Assembly (NCBI GenBank): GCA_003567855.1
Contig: PWYM01000144.1
Coordinates: 1-53,368 of the forward strand
Direction of reading: 5' to 3'
DNA: 53,368 nucleotides
Source of the DNA: Gammaproteobacteria bacterium
GTDB taxonomy: Bacteria; Pseudomonadota; Gammaproteobacteria; Steroidobacterales; PWYM01
The translations under genes were made by a program, and so were the position numbers. The notes beneath the pieces were generated by a model, which was not told where the DNA came from, searched no databases, and worked only from the letters and a program-made list of their open reading frames with translations. Shown here one piece after another: positions 39,734 through 49,360 of the stretch; position 1 is the stretch's first letter; every line of letters begins with the position of its first letter.

Positions 39734-40140
39734 GACAGCCCACCCTGCAGCTGGTGCCAGATCCGATAGGTACGGTGGGCGAAACGCCAGCCGTTCGCGG
39801 TACGCGTGTAGCGGTCATCGTAGCGGCCGAACAGGTCGAGCCGGCTGCCGTCCTCACTGCTGACCAGCGTCTCGCGCACCCACACGCGTCCATCTCCGGA
39901 GTCACCGTCGAGCGCGATCGGTCCCGGCTGGCAGAAGAAACCGACGAACGAGTACGGTGACATCGCCTCGCGCCACGTCGCGAGGATGCGGTCGCGGCCC
40001 TCGATGGTGTTGCCGAGCAGGTCCCAGCTCGCATCCTCGGCCCAGGTGGCAGCCCATGCGTCGCCGTCGCGGCAGAACACCGCGTCGGCGTAGGTCTCGA
40101 TCAGCGCCCGGATCGCGTCGCGGTCTTCGGTGCCGGTCAT
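39730..40140 (-). CDS. NTF2/SnoaL-like domain protein
   Basis: DRDAIRALIETYADAVFCRDGDAWAATWAEDASWDL...GRYDDRYTRTANGWRFAHRTYRIW. Confidence 0.88.
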   Translation of the reverse strand: MTGTEDRDAIRALIETYADAVFCRDGDAWAATWAEDASWDLLGNTIEGRDRILATWREAMSPYSFVGFFCQPGPIALDGDSGDGRVWVRETLVSSEDGSRLDLFGRYDDRYTRTANGWRFAHRTYRIWHQLQGGLS

Positions 40141-40185
40141 CGTGTCTCCTTCGTCAAAGCAACAGCAGTACTTGCGCCCGCCGGA

Positions 40186-42546
40186 TCACAGGGGGCGCAG
40201 CGGCCAGAATATCGGCAGCACGAGGAAGGTCGCGATCATCACGACCGTCGCCACGGGCACGCCGAGCTTGATGTAGTCGCGGAAGCGGTAGCCGCCCGGT
40301 CCCATCACGAGCACGTTCGCCGGATGCGAGATCGGGCTCATGAAGCTCGCGGCGGCCATCGCGATGGCCATCATCGCGGTATGCGGCGCGATGCCCATGC
40401 TGACGCTGACCGAGATCGCGATCGGCGACATCAGCACCACGAGTGCGGGCACCGGCATCACCAGCGTGCCCAGCGCGGTCGCGACGTACAGGCCCACGAT
40501 CACGGTCCACGGGCCGAAACCGCCGAGGGCGTCGAGCAGCACTTCCGACAGGTAGGCATCGGCGCCGGTCTGCTGCATCGCCGCGCCCAGCGGCAGCATG
40601 CCGGCGATCAGGAAGATCGCGCGCCACTCGATCGCGCGGTACGCGCCTTCCATGTTCAGGCAGCCCGTCAGCACCATCAGCGCGGCGCCGCTGATGGCGG
40701 CGATGTAGATGGGTACGAAACCGGTGAGCACCGCGATCACCACGCCCGCCATGATCGCCGCAGCCAGGGGCGCGCGCCCCAGGTTGGTCGGACCGCTGGA
40801 CAGGCCTGTGAGCACGAGGAAGTCCGGGTCGCGCTCGAGCATCTGCAGGCGCTCGCGCGGCCCGAGCAGCAGCAGCGCGTCGCCGAGCTGCAGCACCATC
40901 TGGTCGAGATTGGTGCGAATGGTGTTTCCGTGACGCCAGATACCGACCAGCTCCAGACCGTAGCGTTCGCGGAAGTTGATGTCCTGTACCGGCTTGCCGA
41001 CGTGGTCCGAGCGCGGCTCGAGCGTGGCCTCGAGCATCGCCAGGCGGTCGGACTGGAACTCGCCGATCATCGGCACGTTGGTCGGCTCTACGTTGAGCGC
41101 CTGCAGCCCGCGCAGCACCTCGATGTCGTCGGGCCGCCCCTGGATGATCAGCAGGTCGCCGCCCTTCAGCGGCAGGTCCGGGTCCGGCATAGTCGTCAGT
41201 TCGCCTTCGCGGAACAGCGCCAGCATGCGGAAGTCGAACGCATCGCCGAGCCGGCTGCCCGCCATCGTGCTGCCGGCAAGCTCCGATTCCTTCGGCACGC
41301 GCGCGACGAATACCCGCTCCTGCAGCCGGTAGGTGTCGCGCAGCTCGTCCTCGGTGACCGCGCGCATGTCGGTGAAGTCCGGCGATGCCTCCAGGTCCTC
41401 GAGGATGTCCTCGTTGCCCTGCAGCAGCAGCACGTCGCCGGCACGCAGCGGCACATACGCGAGGTTCACGCGGCGCACGAGCTCGCCGCGGCGTATCGCG
41501 AGCACGTTCGCGTCGTAGCGGCGCCGGAACTCGCTGTGGTGCAGCAGCTCCGACACCAGTGCCGAGTTCTTGGCGACGGTGGCCTCGGCGAGACGCACGC
41601 GTTCGGACATCAGCGCCGCGAGCACCGGCGCCTCGCGCTCGATCACCAGTTCCGACCAGCGACGGAAGTCGTTGAAGCGGTCGAGCCGGCCCTGCACGAG
41701 CAGCCGGTCGCCCGCCTGCAGCACGGTCTGACGGCTGGGCAGCGTCTCGGTACGTCCGCCGCGCACCAGCGCGAGCACGATCAGGCCCGCCGCGGTGCCG
41801 ATGCGGCTCTGGCCCAGCGTGCGCCCGACCAGCGGCGAATCCTTGCCTATGGTCATGTTGAAGGTCTTGGCCTGCAGCCCGTACTGCGTGCGCAGATTGC
41901 GCTGGCTGAGGCGGCGGGTGTCGCGCTTGGGACGGACCTTGGGCAGCAGGAAGCGCCCGATGAACGCGACGAACAGCGCCCCCGCGATCAGCGCGACGCC
42001 GCCCACCGGCGTGAAGTCGAACAGCCCGAACGGCTCGAAGCCGGCTTCCTGCAGCGCGCTGCTGACAATCAGGTTCGGCGGCGTGCCGACCTGTGTGGTC
42101 AGCCCGCCGAGCAGCGTCGAGAACGCCATCGGCATCAGCAGTCGCGACGGTGCAAGGCGCGTACGGCGGGCGAGGTCTATGGTGACCGGCAGCATCAGCG
42201 CGGCGACGCCGATGTTGTTCATGAACGCCGACAGCCCGCCGGCGGTGATCATCAGCACGACGATCATCCGGAACTCGCTCGGCCCGGCAAGGCGCAGCAC
42301 CCAGCGCCCGATGATCCCCGAAATGCCCGTGCGCGTGAGTCCTTCGCTGAGGATGAACATCGCCCAGACCGTGATCACCGCGGGGTTGCTGAAGCCGGCG
42401 ATCGCGCCTTCAGGGTCGACCAGCCCGGTGAGCGCGAGCGTCGACAGCACCAGCAGGGCGATCAGGTCGACCCGCAGCCGCTCGCTGATGAACAGCACGA
42501 GTGCGACCAGCAGGATGGTCAGGACGAGGGCGATTTCGAGGGTCAA
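40186..42546 (-). CDS. SLC13/DASS family permease with RCK_C (TrkA-C) domains, second copy in window
   Basis: AFMNNIGVAALMLPVTIDLARR, FSTLLGGLTTQVGTPPNLIVS, MSPISHPANVLVMGPGGYRFRDYIKLG; large cytosolic insert with RCK_C-like repeats. Confidence 0.94.
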   Translation of the reverse strand: MTLEIALVLTILLVALVLFISERLRVDLIALLVLSTLALTGLVDPEGAIAGFSNPAVITVWAMFILSEGLTRTGISGIIGRWVLRLAGPSEFRMIVVLMITAGGLSAFMNNIGVAALMLPVTIDLARRTRLAPSRLLMPMAFSTLLGGLTTQVGTPPNLIVSSALQEAGFEPFGLFDFTPVGGVALIAGALFVAFIGRFLLPKVRPKRDTRRLSQRNLRTQYGLQAKTFNMTIGKDSPLVGRTLGQSRIGTAAGLIVLALVRGGRTETLPSRQTVLQAGDRLLVQGRLDRFNDFRRWSELVIEREAPVLAALMSERVRLAEATVAKNSALVSELLHHSEFRRRYDANVLAIRRGELVRRVNLAYVPLRAGDVLLLQGNEDILEDLEASPDFTDMRAVTEDELRDTYRLQERVFVARVPKESELAGSTMAGSRLGDAFDFRMLALFREGELTTMPDPDLPLKGGDLLIIQGRPDDIEVLRGLQALNVEPTNVPMIGEFQSDRLAMLEATLEPRSDHVGKPVQDINFRERYGLELVGIWRHGNTIRTNLDQMVLQLGDALLLLGPRERLQMLERDPDFLVLTGLSSGPTNLGRAPLAAAIMAGVVIAVLTGFVPIYIAAISGAALMVLTGCLNMEGAYRAIEWRAIFLIAGMLPLGAAMQQTGADAYLSEVLLDALGGFGPWTVIVGLYVATALGTLVMPVPALVVLMSPIAISVSVSMGIAPHTAMMAIAMAAASFMSPISHPANVLVMGPGGYRFRDYIKLGVPVATVVMIATFLVLPIFWPLRPL

Positions 42547-42737
42547 CGGCCCGCTCCCTGCAGCGATCGGCGGGGGTCGGGGCGGAGGCGGTGGGCGGGA
42601 CCGGTGGCGGAGGGGTGGCTTCGCCGACGTGAGGGACCCGCCATGGATCTATAGCACTGCCGTGGCTCGAGGATGCCGATGCCACTAGTGTAATACGAAT
42701 CGTTGCGCGTCGAGCGGGCGGTGACGCCACGCAGTGA

Positions 42738-43805
42738 TCAGTCGGCGGCACCCTCGCGGCGCGCGAATGCCGCCTTCCCTTCGAGGATCAGGTCGTAGAG
42801 CTCCTGGGCGCGGCCGCCGATGCGCCGGATCAGGCGCGGGTGTTCCTGCCATGCGCGCTCGGCCCACACCGCGCGATTCGCATCGCTCCATTCGTGCACT
42901 TCTATACCGCTCTGCACGAGGTGCTCGAGCGTTTCCTCCACCGACGCGCGGGCCACCCCGCGCACCCGCTCGTGGCCGCCGAAGGCGTGGCGCAGCACCT
43001 CCTGGTCGGCCGGGTCGAGCTGCTCGAACCAGCGCGCGTTGGCGACGATCGCGCCGAAGTCGTAGCTGTGGCGGCTGAGCGAGAGGTGGCCGGCCTCGTC
43101 GCGCACGCCACCGTAGTGGTACATCGTGATCGAGGTCGCGCCGCCGCGGATCAGCCCGGTCTGCAGCGCCGGCACGATTTCGGTGAACGGCAGCGGCTTG
43201 GTGTCGGCGCCGATGGTCTCGACGAAGTGCAGCGCTGCGAGTGACGATGCCGCGCGCAGCGGGTAGCCGCGCACGTCGTCGAGTTCGACGATAGGCTTCT
43301 GCGCGTAGATGTTGACCCAGCCGACCTCGGTGTACTGGAACAGCACCACGCCCTGTTCGGCGAACAGCTCGGCGAGCGGCTCGAAGACGTACTCGTCCAT
43401 GACGAAGTCGACTTCCTCGACACTGTCGAACAGAAACGGCGCCGAGATCACCGCGATCTCCGGCACGATCGTGGCCATGCCCTGGAACGAGCCGCCGGCA
43501 ACCTGTATGCGCCGGCCGCGGCGCATCTCGGCGATCATCGACTCTTCCGGCCCGGCCTCGCCACGGATCAGCATCGCCGGCTTGAGCCGGCCCTCGGTGC
43601 CCTCGATGATGCGACGCTCGAAATCGCGCCACAGCCGCTCGTCGGGGGAGCCCGGCATCGAGAACCCGCCGACCGCGACCCGCTGCGGTGCATCGGGGTC
43701 GGGGGTGTCGCAGCCGCCGAGCGCCAGCGCCGCGGCGCCGAGCAGCGCGAGCGACGTCAGCCGTGCGCCTGAACGCCGAGCGCGGCGGAGCACGCCGCGC
43801 GTCAC
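42738..43805 (-). CDS. TRAP transporter DctP-family substrate-binding lipoprotein
   Basis: Lipobox LALGGCD; VPEIAVISAPFLFDSVEEVDFV, GWVNIYAQKPIVELDDVRGYPLRA. Confidence 0.82.
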   Translation of the reverse strand: MTRGVLRRARRSGARLTSLALLGAAALALGGCDTPDPDAPQRVAVGGFSMPGSPDERLWRDFERRIIEGTEGRLKPAMLIRGEAGPEESMIAEMRRGRRIQVAGGSFQGMATIVPEIAVISAPFLFDSVEEVDFVMDEYVFEPLAELFAEQGVVLFQYTEVGWVNIYAQKPIVELDDVRGYPLRAASSLAALHFVETIGADTKPLPFTEIVPALQTGLIRGGATSITMYHYGGVRDEAGHLSLSRHSYDFGAIVANARWFEQLDPADQEVLRHAFGGHERVRGVARASVEETLEHLVQSGIEVHEWSDANRAVWAERAWQEHPRLIRRIGGRAQELYDLILEGKAAFARREGAAD

Positions 43806-44689
43806 TCGTGGCCCGCCTCGTCGAGGTCGATCTCGCCGTCGAGCACCTTGCGGAACAGTGTCCAGCTCGTCTCCGACGGCTCACTCCATTCCTCAGGCGC
43901 CCGCAGGTACTTCGGATAGTCCTGTTCGATCGCCTCGCGCACGTGGTCGGGCAGTTCCGCGGCGCCGTCCATGAGCTTGACCGAGCGCCCGTGGTAGACG
44001 AGCCACCCCGGGCGGTTGCCCATCTCCATCCACGGCAGCCAGGGCCCGACGCGCGTCCACGAGCCGGTGCCGGGCGCCGAGGTGATCTCCGGATCCTCGA
44101 GATCGGCGAGGCTCACGAAGTTGTTGAACAGTTCCATCGCCTCGTACCAGTCGCCGGTCGAGTGCAGCGGGTACTCCGAATACGGCAGCGGATTCGGGTA
44201 GCGCAGCGGGATCTCGCGGTAGAAGGTCACGTGGTCGCCGTGGCGCATGTAGTTCACCGACCAGCCCCCGCCCTGTTCGTCAATCACGTGGCGGCGGTTC
44301 ACCGGGTCGTTGAGTACGGGGATCACGCGCACCTCGCGGTCGATCCACGGGTTGTGCCAGCTGTCGAGGATCTCGCCGGTATCCGGATCGGTGTAGAACG
44401 CGATCTCGCGCTGGACGCGCTGCCAGCCGCCCTCGATACGCTCGTAGCGCTTCACGCCGACGACTTCCATGCCGAGGATCGGGCGACCGCGATGGCCCGG
44501 CACGAACGCGAACACCGTGCTCTGCGCATAGACCATGGTCTCGCGTTCGGACGTGTCACCGACGGTCTTCACGTAGGCGTCGAGCAGCTGGTGCGGGTCG
44601 TCGAGGTCGAGTCCGTCGGCCGACGCGGCCGTGGTGAAGGCAAGCAGCGTGGCCGCGAGCGCGGCGCGCGGGCAGGAGGTGAAGTTCAT
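43802..44689 (-). CDS. DUF1838-like secreted protein
   Basis: Signal peptide; FAFVPGHRGRPILGMEVVGVKRYE...FYTDPDTGEILDSWHNPW; overlaps the TRAP gene start by 4 nt. Confidence 0.75.
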   Translation of the reverse strand: MNFTSCPRAALAATLLAFTTAASADGLDLDDPHQLLDAYVKTVGDTSERETMVYAQSTVFAFVPGHRGRPILGMEVVGVKRYERIEGGWQRVQREIAFYTDPDTGEILDSWHNPWIDREVRVIPVLNDPVNRRHVIDEQGGGWSVNYMRHGDHVTFYREIPLRYPNPLPYSEYPLHSTGDWYEAMELFNNFVSLADLEDPEITSAPGTGSWTRVGPWLPWMEMGNRPGWLVYHGRSVKLMDGAAELPDHVREAIEQDYPKYLRAPEEWSEPSETSWTLFRKVLDGEIDLDEAGHE

Positions 44690-44717
44690 CCGGTGCGCTC
44701 TCCCTGGTCGTCAGAGT

Positions 44718-45386
44718 TCATTGTGTATCGATTCGCTCGAAGCGGTAGCCGCCGTCGGCGGGGCCCCAGACGTGGTTGTCGTCGTCGTCGAAGCCGCGGT
44801 CCCAGTTCTCGAAGCGCCCGGACTCGATGCGCGAGACCGAACGCATGTAGCTCGCGCCGCGCCACGCGTTGCGGCAGCGTCGCCCGTCGGTGCCGCCCTC
44901 GAACACGCCGGGCGCGGTCTGGCGGTAGAAATTGTCGCAGTCGGGGTCGGCCTCGAGTGCGTCGCGTTCGAGGCCGGCGAGCTTCGATGCGTCGCGCCAC
45001 GCGCCGACATGGCGTTCGGGCGACGCCAGCGTGTACACGCGCAACCGGATGCGCCCGTCTGAATCGCGGAACAGCTGCTGCACGCGCTGTCGGTACGGCG
45101 TCTCCTGGCCTTCGATCTGCTGCTCGGTATAGAACCAGTAGCCATCGCCGGCGTCCGGCCAGATGCGCGTCGTGCGGTAGTGCACGAGCAGGTAGGTGCC
45201 GTCTTCGGCGGCCTGCGCCTCGGAACTGAAGACGCCGGAGTAGTGGTCGGCGAGCAGCGAAAGTTCGTCATCGGCGGCAGCGGACTGAGATGCCAGCATA
45301 CAGGCGATCAGGGCAGCGAGCAGTATCCGCACCTGGCGCGCGCGACGTGGGGGTCGTGTGTGGGTCACGAAGGGCTCCGGCGGCAT
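44718..45386 (-). CDS. CpcT/CpeT-like chromophore lyase family protein
   Basis: LADHYSGVFSSEAQAAED...RTTRIWPDAGDGYWFYTEQQIEGQETPYRQRVQQLFRDSDGRIRLRVYTL...GCRN-like RRCRNAW; start chosen at 45386 (ORF extends to 45434). Confidence 0.75.
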   Translation of the reverse strand: MPPEPFVTHTRPPRRARQVRILLAALIACMLASQSAAADDELSLLADHYSGVFSSEAQAAEDGTYLLVHYRTTRIWPDAGDGYWFYTEQQIEGQETPYRQRVQQLFRDSDGRIRLRVYTLASPERHVGAWRDASKLAGLERDALEADPDCDNFYRQTAPGVFEGGTDGRRCRNAWRGASYMRSVSRIESGRFENWDRGFDDDDNHVWGPADGGYRFERIDTQ

Positions 45387-45499
45387 GGATCGGGGACGCA
45401 AATATACCGCGCGCACCGGCACGCGTGCGGCCACCCGCCGGTCCGCGTCGCCGGATCGTGATCGCTACAATGGTTGTTTGTGGATGAACGGAGCAGCCC

Positions 45500-46399
45500 T
45501 TGGGCACACGACACGGAACCTACGAGGCCCGCCGGCCACCCGGGCGGCATTTCGTCGATCTGCGGGGCATGCGCTACCGGTTATGGACCTGGGGGCCGGA
45601 AGCGGGCATGCCGGTCGTGCTGCTGCATGGCTGGGGCGACTGCGGCGCGACCTGGCAGTTCGTCGCCGATCACCTGCCCGAACACTGGCGACTGGTCGCC
45701 CCGGACTGGCGGGGCTTCGGCGACAGCGCGTGGAGCAGCGGCGGCTACTGGTTTCCAGATTATCTGGCCGATCTGGACGCGCTGCTGCACACGCTCTGCC
45801 CCGATCGACCCGTGGCGCTGGTCGGGCACAGCATGGGCGGCAACGTCGCGTCGATCTACGCCGCGGCCCGGCCGGAGCGCGTCGCGCGCATCGCCAACCT
45901 CGAGGGCTTCGGGCTGCGCGATGCCGACCCGGTCGAGGCGCCTGCGCGCTACCGGCGCTGGCTCGATGAGCTGTCCGAACCGGTGCCGTTCAGTACGTAC
46001 AGAGATATCGATGCGCTCGCTCGCCGCCTGGCGCGCCGCAACCCGCACCTGCCGCACGACCGCGCGCTTTTCGTCGCCGAAGCCTGGACTGCGCCGACCG
46101 CGACCGGAGAGCGCGCGCTGCGCACCGATCCGGCACACCGTCGCGTCAACCCCATCCTCTACCGGCGGGCCGAGGCCGAGGCCTGCTGGCACGAAGTCGC
46201 GGCGCCGGTGCTGTTCATGGTCGCGCGCGACTCGCATTTTCTCGAGCGCGGGCGCCAGCAGTTCGTGGACCCTGACTTCGGCGCGGCGCATTACCGCGAC
46301 CTGACCGAAACGTGGCTCGACGACTGCGGCCACATGATGCACTGGGAGCGCCCCGAGGCCGTCGCCGAGGCACTGGCGGCGTTCATCGACCCGGGTTGA
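45500..46399 (+). CDS. Alpha/beta hydrolase
   Basis: VVLLHGWGDCGATWQF, APDWRGFGDS, LVGHSMGGNVASIYAAARPERV. Confidence 0.92.
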   Translation: MGTRHGTYEARRPPGRHFVDLRGMRYRLWTWGPEAGMPVVLLHGWGDCGATWQFVADHLPEHWRLVAPDWRGFGDSAWSSGGYWFPDYLADLDALLHTLCPDRPVALVGHSMGGNVASIYAAARPERVARIANLEGFGLRDADPVEAPARYRRWLDELSEPVPFSTYRDIDALARRLARRNPHLPHDRALFVAEAWTAPTATGERALRTDPAHRRVNPILYRRAEAEACWHEVAAPVLFMVARDSHFLERGRQQFVDPDFGAAHYRDLTETWLDDCGHMMHWERPEAVAEALAAFIDPG

Positions 46400-46412
46400 G
46401 CGTCGGCGCGGC

Positions 46413-46428
46413 CTGTATGTACATACAG
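46413..46428. promoter_or_regulatory. Putative LexA (SOS) box
   Basis: CTGTATGTACATACAG, a perfect 16-bp palindrome matching CTGT-N8-ACAG, ~47 bp upstream of the helicase start at 46475. Confidence 0.75.
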
Positions 46429-46474
46429 ATACCGCGCGTCTATAGTCGCCCGAGGTTTGCGCCTGCCGATACCG

Positions 46475-48565
46475 ATGACCGAAACCCGAGCCGATCCGTT
46501 CGCCGGCCTGAATACGGCCCAGCGCAGCGCCGTCGAACACGGCGAGCGCACGCCGCGCGGGGTCGACGCGGCCCCGCTGCTGGTGATCGCCGGCGCCGGC
46601 ACCGGCAAGACCGCCACGCTCGCCCATCGCGTGGCCTGGCTCGTGCTCGCCGGCGTCGATCCGGCGCGCATCCTGCTGCTGACGTTCAGTCGACGCGCCG
46701 CGCTCGAGATGCACCGGCGCGCCTGCGGCATCGTCGCCGCGGCGCTGCGCGCACCGCAGGGCGCCGCACCCGAGGTGCGCCTGCCCTGGTCGGGTACTTT
46801 CCACGCCATTGCCAACCGCCTGCTGCGCGGTTACGCGGCGAACCTCGGGCTCGCGCCGGGGTTCTCGGTGCTCGACCGCGGTGACGCGGCCGACCTGATG
46901 GACGTGGCCCGCCAGGACACCGGCGTTGCGCGCGGCCACCGCCGGTTTCCGCGCAAGCAGACGTGCCTCGACATCTACTCGCGCGTCGTCAACGCGCAGG
47001 CCGAACTCGACGACGTGCTGCAGTCGCGGTTTCCGTTCTGCGCCGAGTGGTCCGACCGGCTGCGCACGCTCTTTCGCCGCTACACCGAGCTCAAGCAGGA
47101 GACCGACGTGCTCGACTACGACGACCTGCTGCTGTGCTGGGTCCACCTGATGCGCGAGCCGGCACTTGCCGCCGATGTTGCCGGGCGCTTCGACCACGTG
47201 CTCGTCGACGAGTACCAGGACACCAATCGCCTGCAGGGCGAGATCGTCCGGCGGCTGCGTCCCGACGGGCGCGGCGTGACCGTCGTCGGCGACGATGCCC
47301 AGAGCATCTACGCGTTCCGCGCCGCCGACGTCGGCAACATCCTCGACTTTCCGGCGCAGTACGACCCGCCGGCCCGTGTCGTCACGCTCGAGCAGAACTA
47401 CCGCTCGCGCAGTCCGGTGCTCGACACCGCGAACGTGCTGATCGGCCAGGGTGCCCGCCAGTATCCGAAGCGGCTGTGGTCGGCACGCGGCACCGGTGAG
47501 GCGCCCGCCTACGTGTGCGTCGAGGATGAGCACGCCCAGACCGATTACGTCGTCGCCCAGGTGCTCGCCCGCCGCGAGGCCGGCACGCTGCTGCGCGCGC
47601 AGGCGGTGCTGTTTCGCAACGCCCATCACGGCGACGCGCTGGAGCTCGAACTCGTCCGGCGCAACATTCCCTACGTGAAGTACGGCGGCCTGAAGTTCCT
47701 GGAGGCGGCACACGTCAAGGACCTGCTCGCGCTGCTGCGCCTGGCGGAGAATCCGCGTGACCGGATCGCGGTGTATCGCGTGCTGCAGCTGTTGCCCGGC
47801 ATCGGGCCGGCGAGCGCCGAACGCTGTTACCGGCACCTTTCGGCGAGCGACTGGCGGCTCACGGCGCTGTCGGGTTTCACGCCGCCGCCGGCAGCACGCG
47901 AGGATTACGCGACGCTGTGCGCGCTGTTGGCGCGTCTCGACGTGGCCGACACGCAGGCCGCATGGCACCCGCAGGTGGGCCTCGCGCGGGCGTGGTACCA
48001 GCCGCAGCTCGAGCGTCTCTACGACGGCGCACTGGCCCGCGCCGGTGACCTCGACCAGCTCGAGCAGGCCGCGTCGCGCTACCCGTCGCGCGAACGTTTC
48101 CTCTCGGAGCTCGTGCTCGACCCGCCACAGGCCACCGGCGACCTGTCCGGCGCGCCGCTGATCGACGAGGACTTCCTGGTGCTGTCGACGGTGCACTCGG
48201 CAAAGGGACAGGAGTGGGACACCGTGTACGTGCTCAACGTCGCCGACGGTCATTTCCCCAGCGAGTTCGCGACCGGCAGCGATACGCTGATCGACGAAGA
48301 GCGTCGGCTGCTCTATGTCGCGATGACGCGTGCGCGGGAGTCGCTGCATCTGCTCGCGCCATTGCGCCATTACGTGCCGGGCCAGGCGCGGCACGGCGAT
48401 CGGCACGTCTACGGCGCGCGCAGCCGCTTCATCACGCCGGAAGTGCTCGCAACGATGCGACGCGTGTTCCATGCACGCGATGATGCGATGTCCGGTGACG
48501 GAGGCGGCGGCCGCCGGCCCGCGGTCACCGTCGACGTGGCCGCGAAGCTGCGCGCGCAGTGGTGA
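46475..48565 (+). CDS. UvrD/Rep-like SF1 ATP-dependent DNA helicase
   Basis: LVIAGAGTGKTATLAHRVAWL, LLTFSRRAALEM, HVLVDEYQDTN, VVGDDAQSIYAFRAAD, LSTVHSAKGQEWDTVYVLN, EERRLLYVAMTRARESL. Confidence 0.96.
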   Translation: MTETRADPFAGLNTAQRSAVEHGERTPRGVDAAPLLVIAGAGTGKTATLAHRVAWLVLAGVDPARILLLTFSRRAALEMHRRACGIVAAALRAPQGAAPEVRLPWSGTFHAIANRLLRGYAANLGLAPGFSVLDRGDAADLMDVARQDTGVARGHRRFPRKQTCLDIYSRVVNAQAELDDVLQSRFPFCAEWSDRLRTLFRRYTELKQETDVLDYDDLLLCWVHLMREPALAADVAGRFDHVLVDEYQDTNRLQGEIVRRLRPDGRGVTVVGDDAQSIYAFRAADVGNILDFPAQYDPPARVVTLEQNYRSRSPVLDTANVLIGQGARQYPKRLWSARGTGEAPAYVCVEDEHAQTDYVVAQVLARREAGTLLRAQAVLFRNAHHGDALELELVRRNIPYVKYGGLKFLEAAHVKDLLALLRLAENPRDRIAVYRVLQLLPGIGPASAERCYRHLSASDWRLTALSGFTPPPAAREDYATLCALLARLDVADTQAAWHPQVGLARAWYQPQLERLYDGALARAGDLDQLEQAASRYPSRERFLSELVLDPPQATGDLSGAPLIDEDFLVLSTVHSAKGQEWDTVYVLNVADGHFPSEFATGSDTLIDEERRLLYVAMTRARESLHLLAPLRHYVPGQARHGDRHVYGARSRFITPEVLATMRRVFHARDDAMSGDGGGGRRPAVTVDVAAKLRAQW

Positions 48566-48585
48566 AGGCGCGGGTGTGCATCCAG

Positions 48586-48605
48586 GCGCCACCTGAAAGT
48601 GGCGC
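48586..48605. terminator. Stem-loop between convergent genes
   Basis: GCGCCAC-CTGAAA-GTGGCGC; no U-tract. Confidence 0.5.
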
Positions 48606-48619
48606 GATGCCGGCGGGCT

Positions 48620-49159
48620 TCAGTTCAGGCGCCAGATCTCGAAGTTGAGCGCGAGCGCGAAGCTTGCCCAGACGAGGTAGGGCACGAGCAGCGCACCCGC
48701 CACCGTAGCGACACGGAAGAACAGCGCACATGTCAGCGCGAGCACCGCCCAGACGGCGGTCAGCGTGAGCAGCGCGCCGCCGATGTCCTGCGCGCTGAAG
48801 TACATCCATGACCACAGGGCATTGAGGATGAGCTGCAGTGCGAAGGCCGCAAGTGCGGGCCAGCGCAGCAGGTGCAGGTGATGGCGCCAGACGATCCAGG
48901 CGCCGACCGCCATCATCACGTGCAGCAGCGTCCAGATCGGCGCGAACAGAGCCCGGGGCGGGGTCCATGGAGGCTTGGTGATCTGCGACTGCCAGTCGCC
49001 TGGCATGTACACGGTGCCGAAGAACGCCACCACCAGGCTGACCACGACGAACAGCGCGAGTACGAGGTGGCGATGCCGCCGCTTCTTACGCCGCAGCACC
49101 ATCGTGCGCGTGAGATCCGGCCTGGCGCCCGTTCGGGTGTTCAAACAGTTCCCCCGCAT
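48620..49159 (-). CDS. TspO/MBR family protein
   Basis: GDWQSQITKPPWTPPRALFAPIWTLLHVMMAVGAWIVW, QLILNALWSWMYF; start may lie downstream of 49159. Confidence 0.92.
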   Translation of the reverse strand: MRGNCLNTRTGARPDLTRTMVLRRKKRRHRHLVLALFVVVSLVVAFFGTVYMPGDWQSQITKPPWTPPRALFAPIWTLLHVMMAVGAWIVWRHHLHLLRWPALAAFALQLILNALWSWMYFSAQDIGGALLTLTAVWAVLALTCALFFRVATVAGALLVPYLVWASFALALNFEIWRLN

Positions 49160-49360
49160 CGGCGTGGAACGCCGCTGGCAGCAATATGTCGTTATGAGTG
49201 CCAGTCGGCTGTTGCAAGTCCTCCCAGAATAATACAGTGCACCGAGTTCGCGAAAGCTTTTTCCGGAAGCCTTAAGACGCTATAAAAACAACATACAGGC
49301 GACTGAAAGTTCTGTTTTTCCGGACGACCTTCGCAGAAGCGCAACCGCAGGAGGCAAGCG

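Noticed and set aside
40324-42654. 776-aa plus-strand ORF
   Set aside because: Antisense shadow of the SLC13 permease; His/Gln/Arg-rich, no domain.
45581-48592. 1003-aa minus-strand ORF
   Set aside because: Antisense to the hydrolase and helicase genes, repetitive RR/QQ/RH-rich composition, no recognisable domain.
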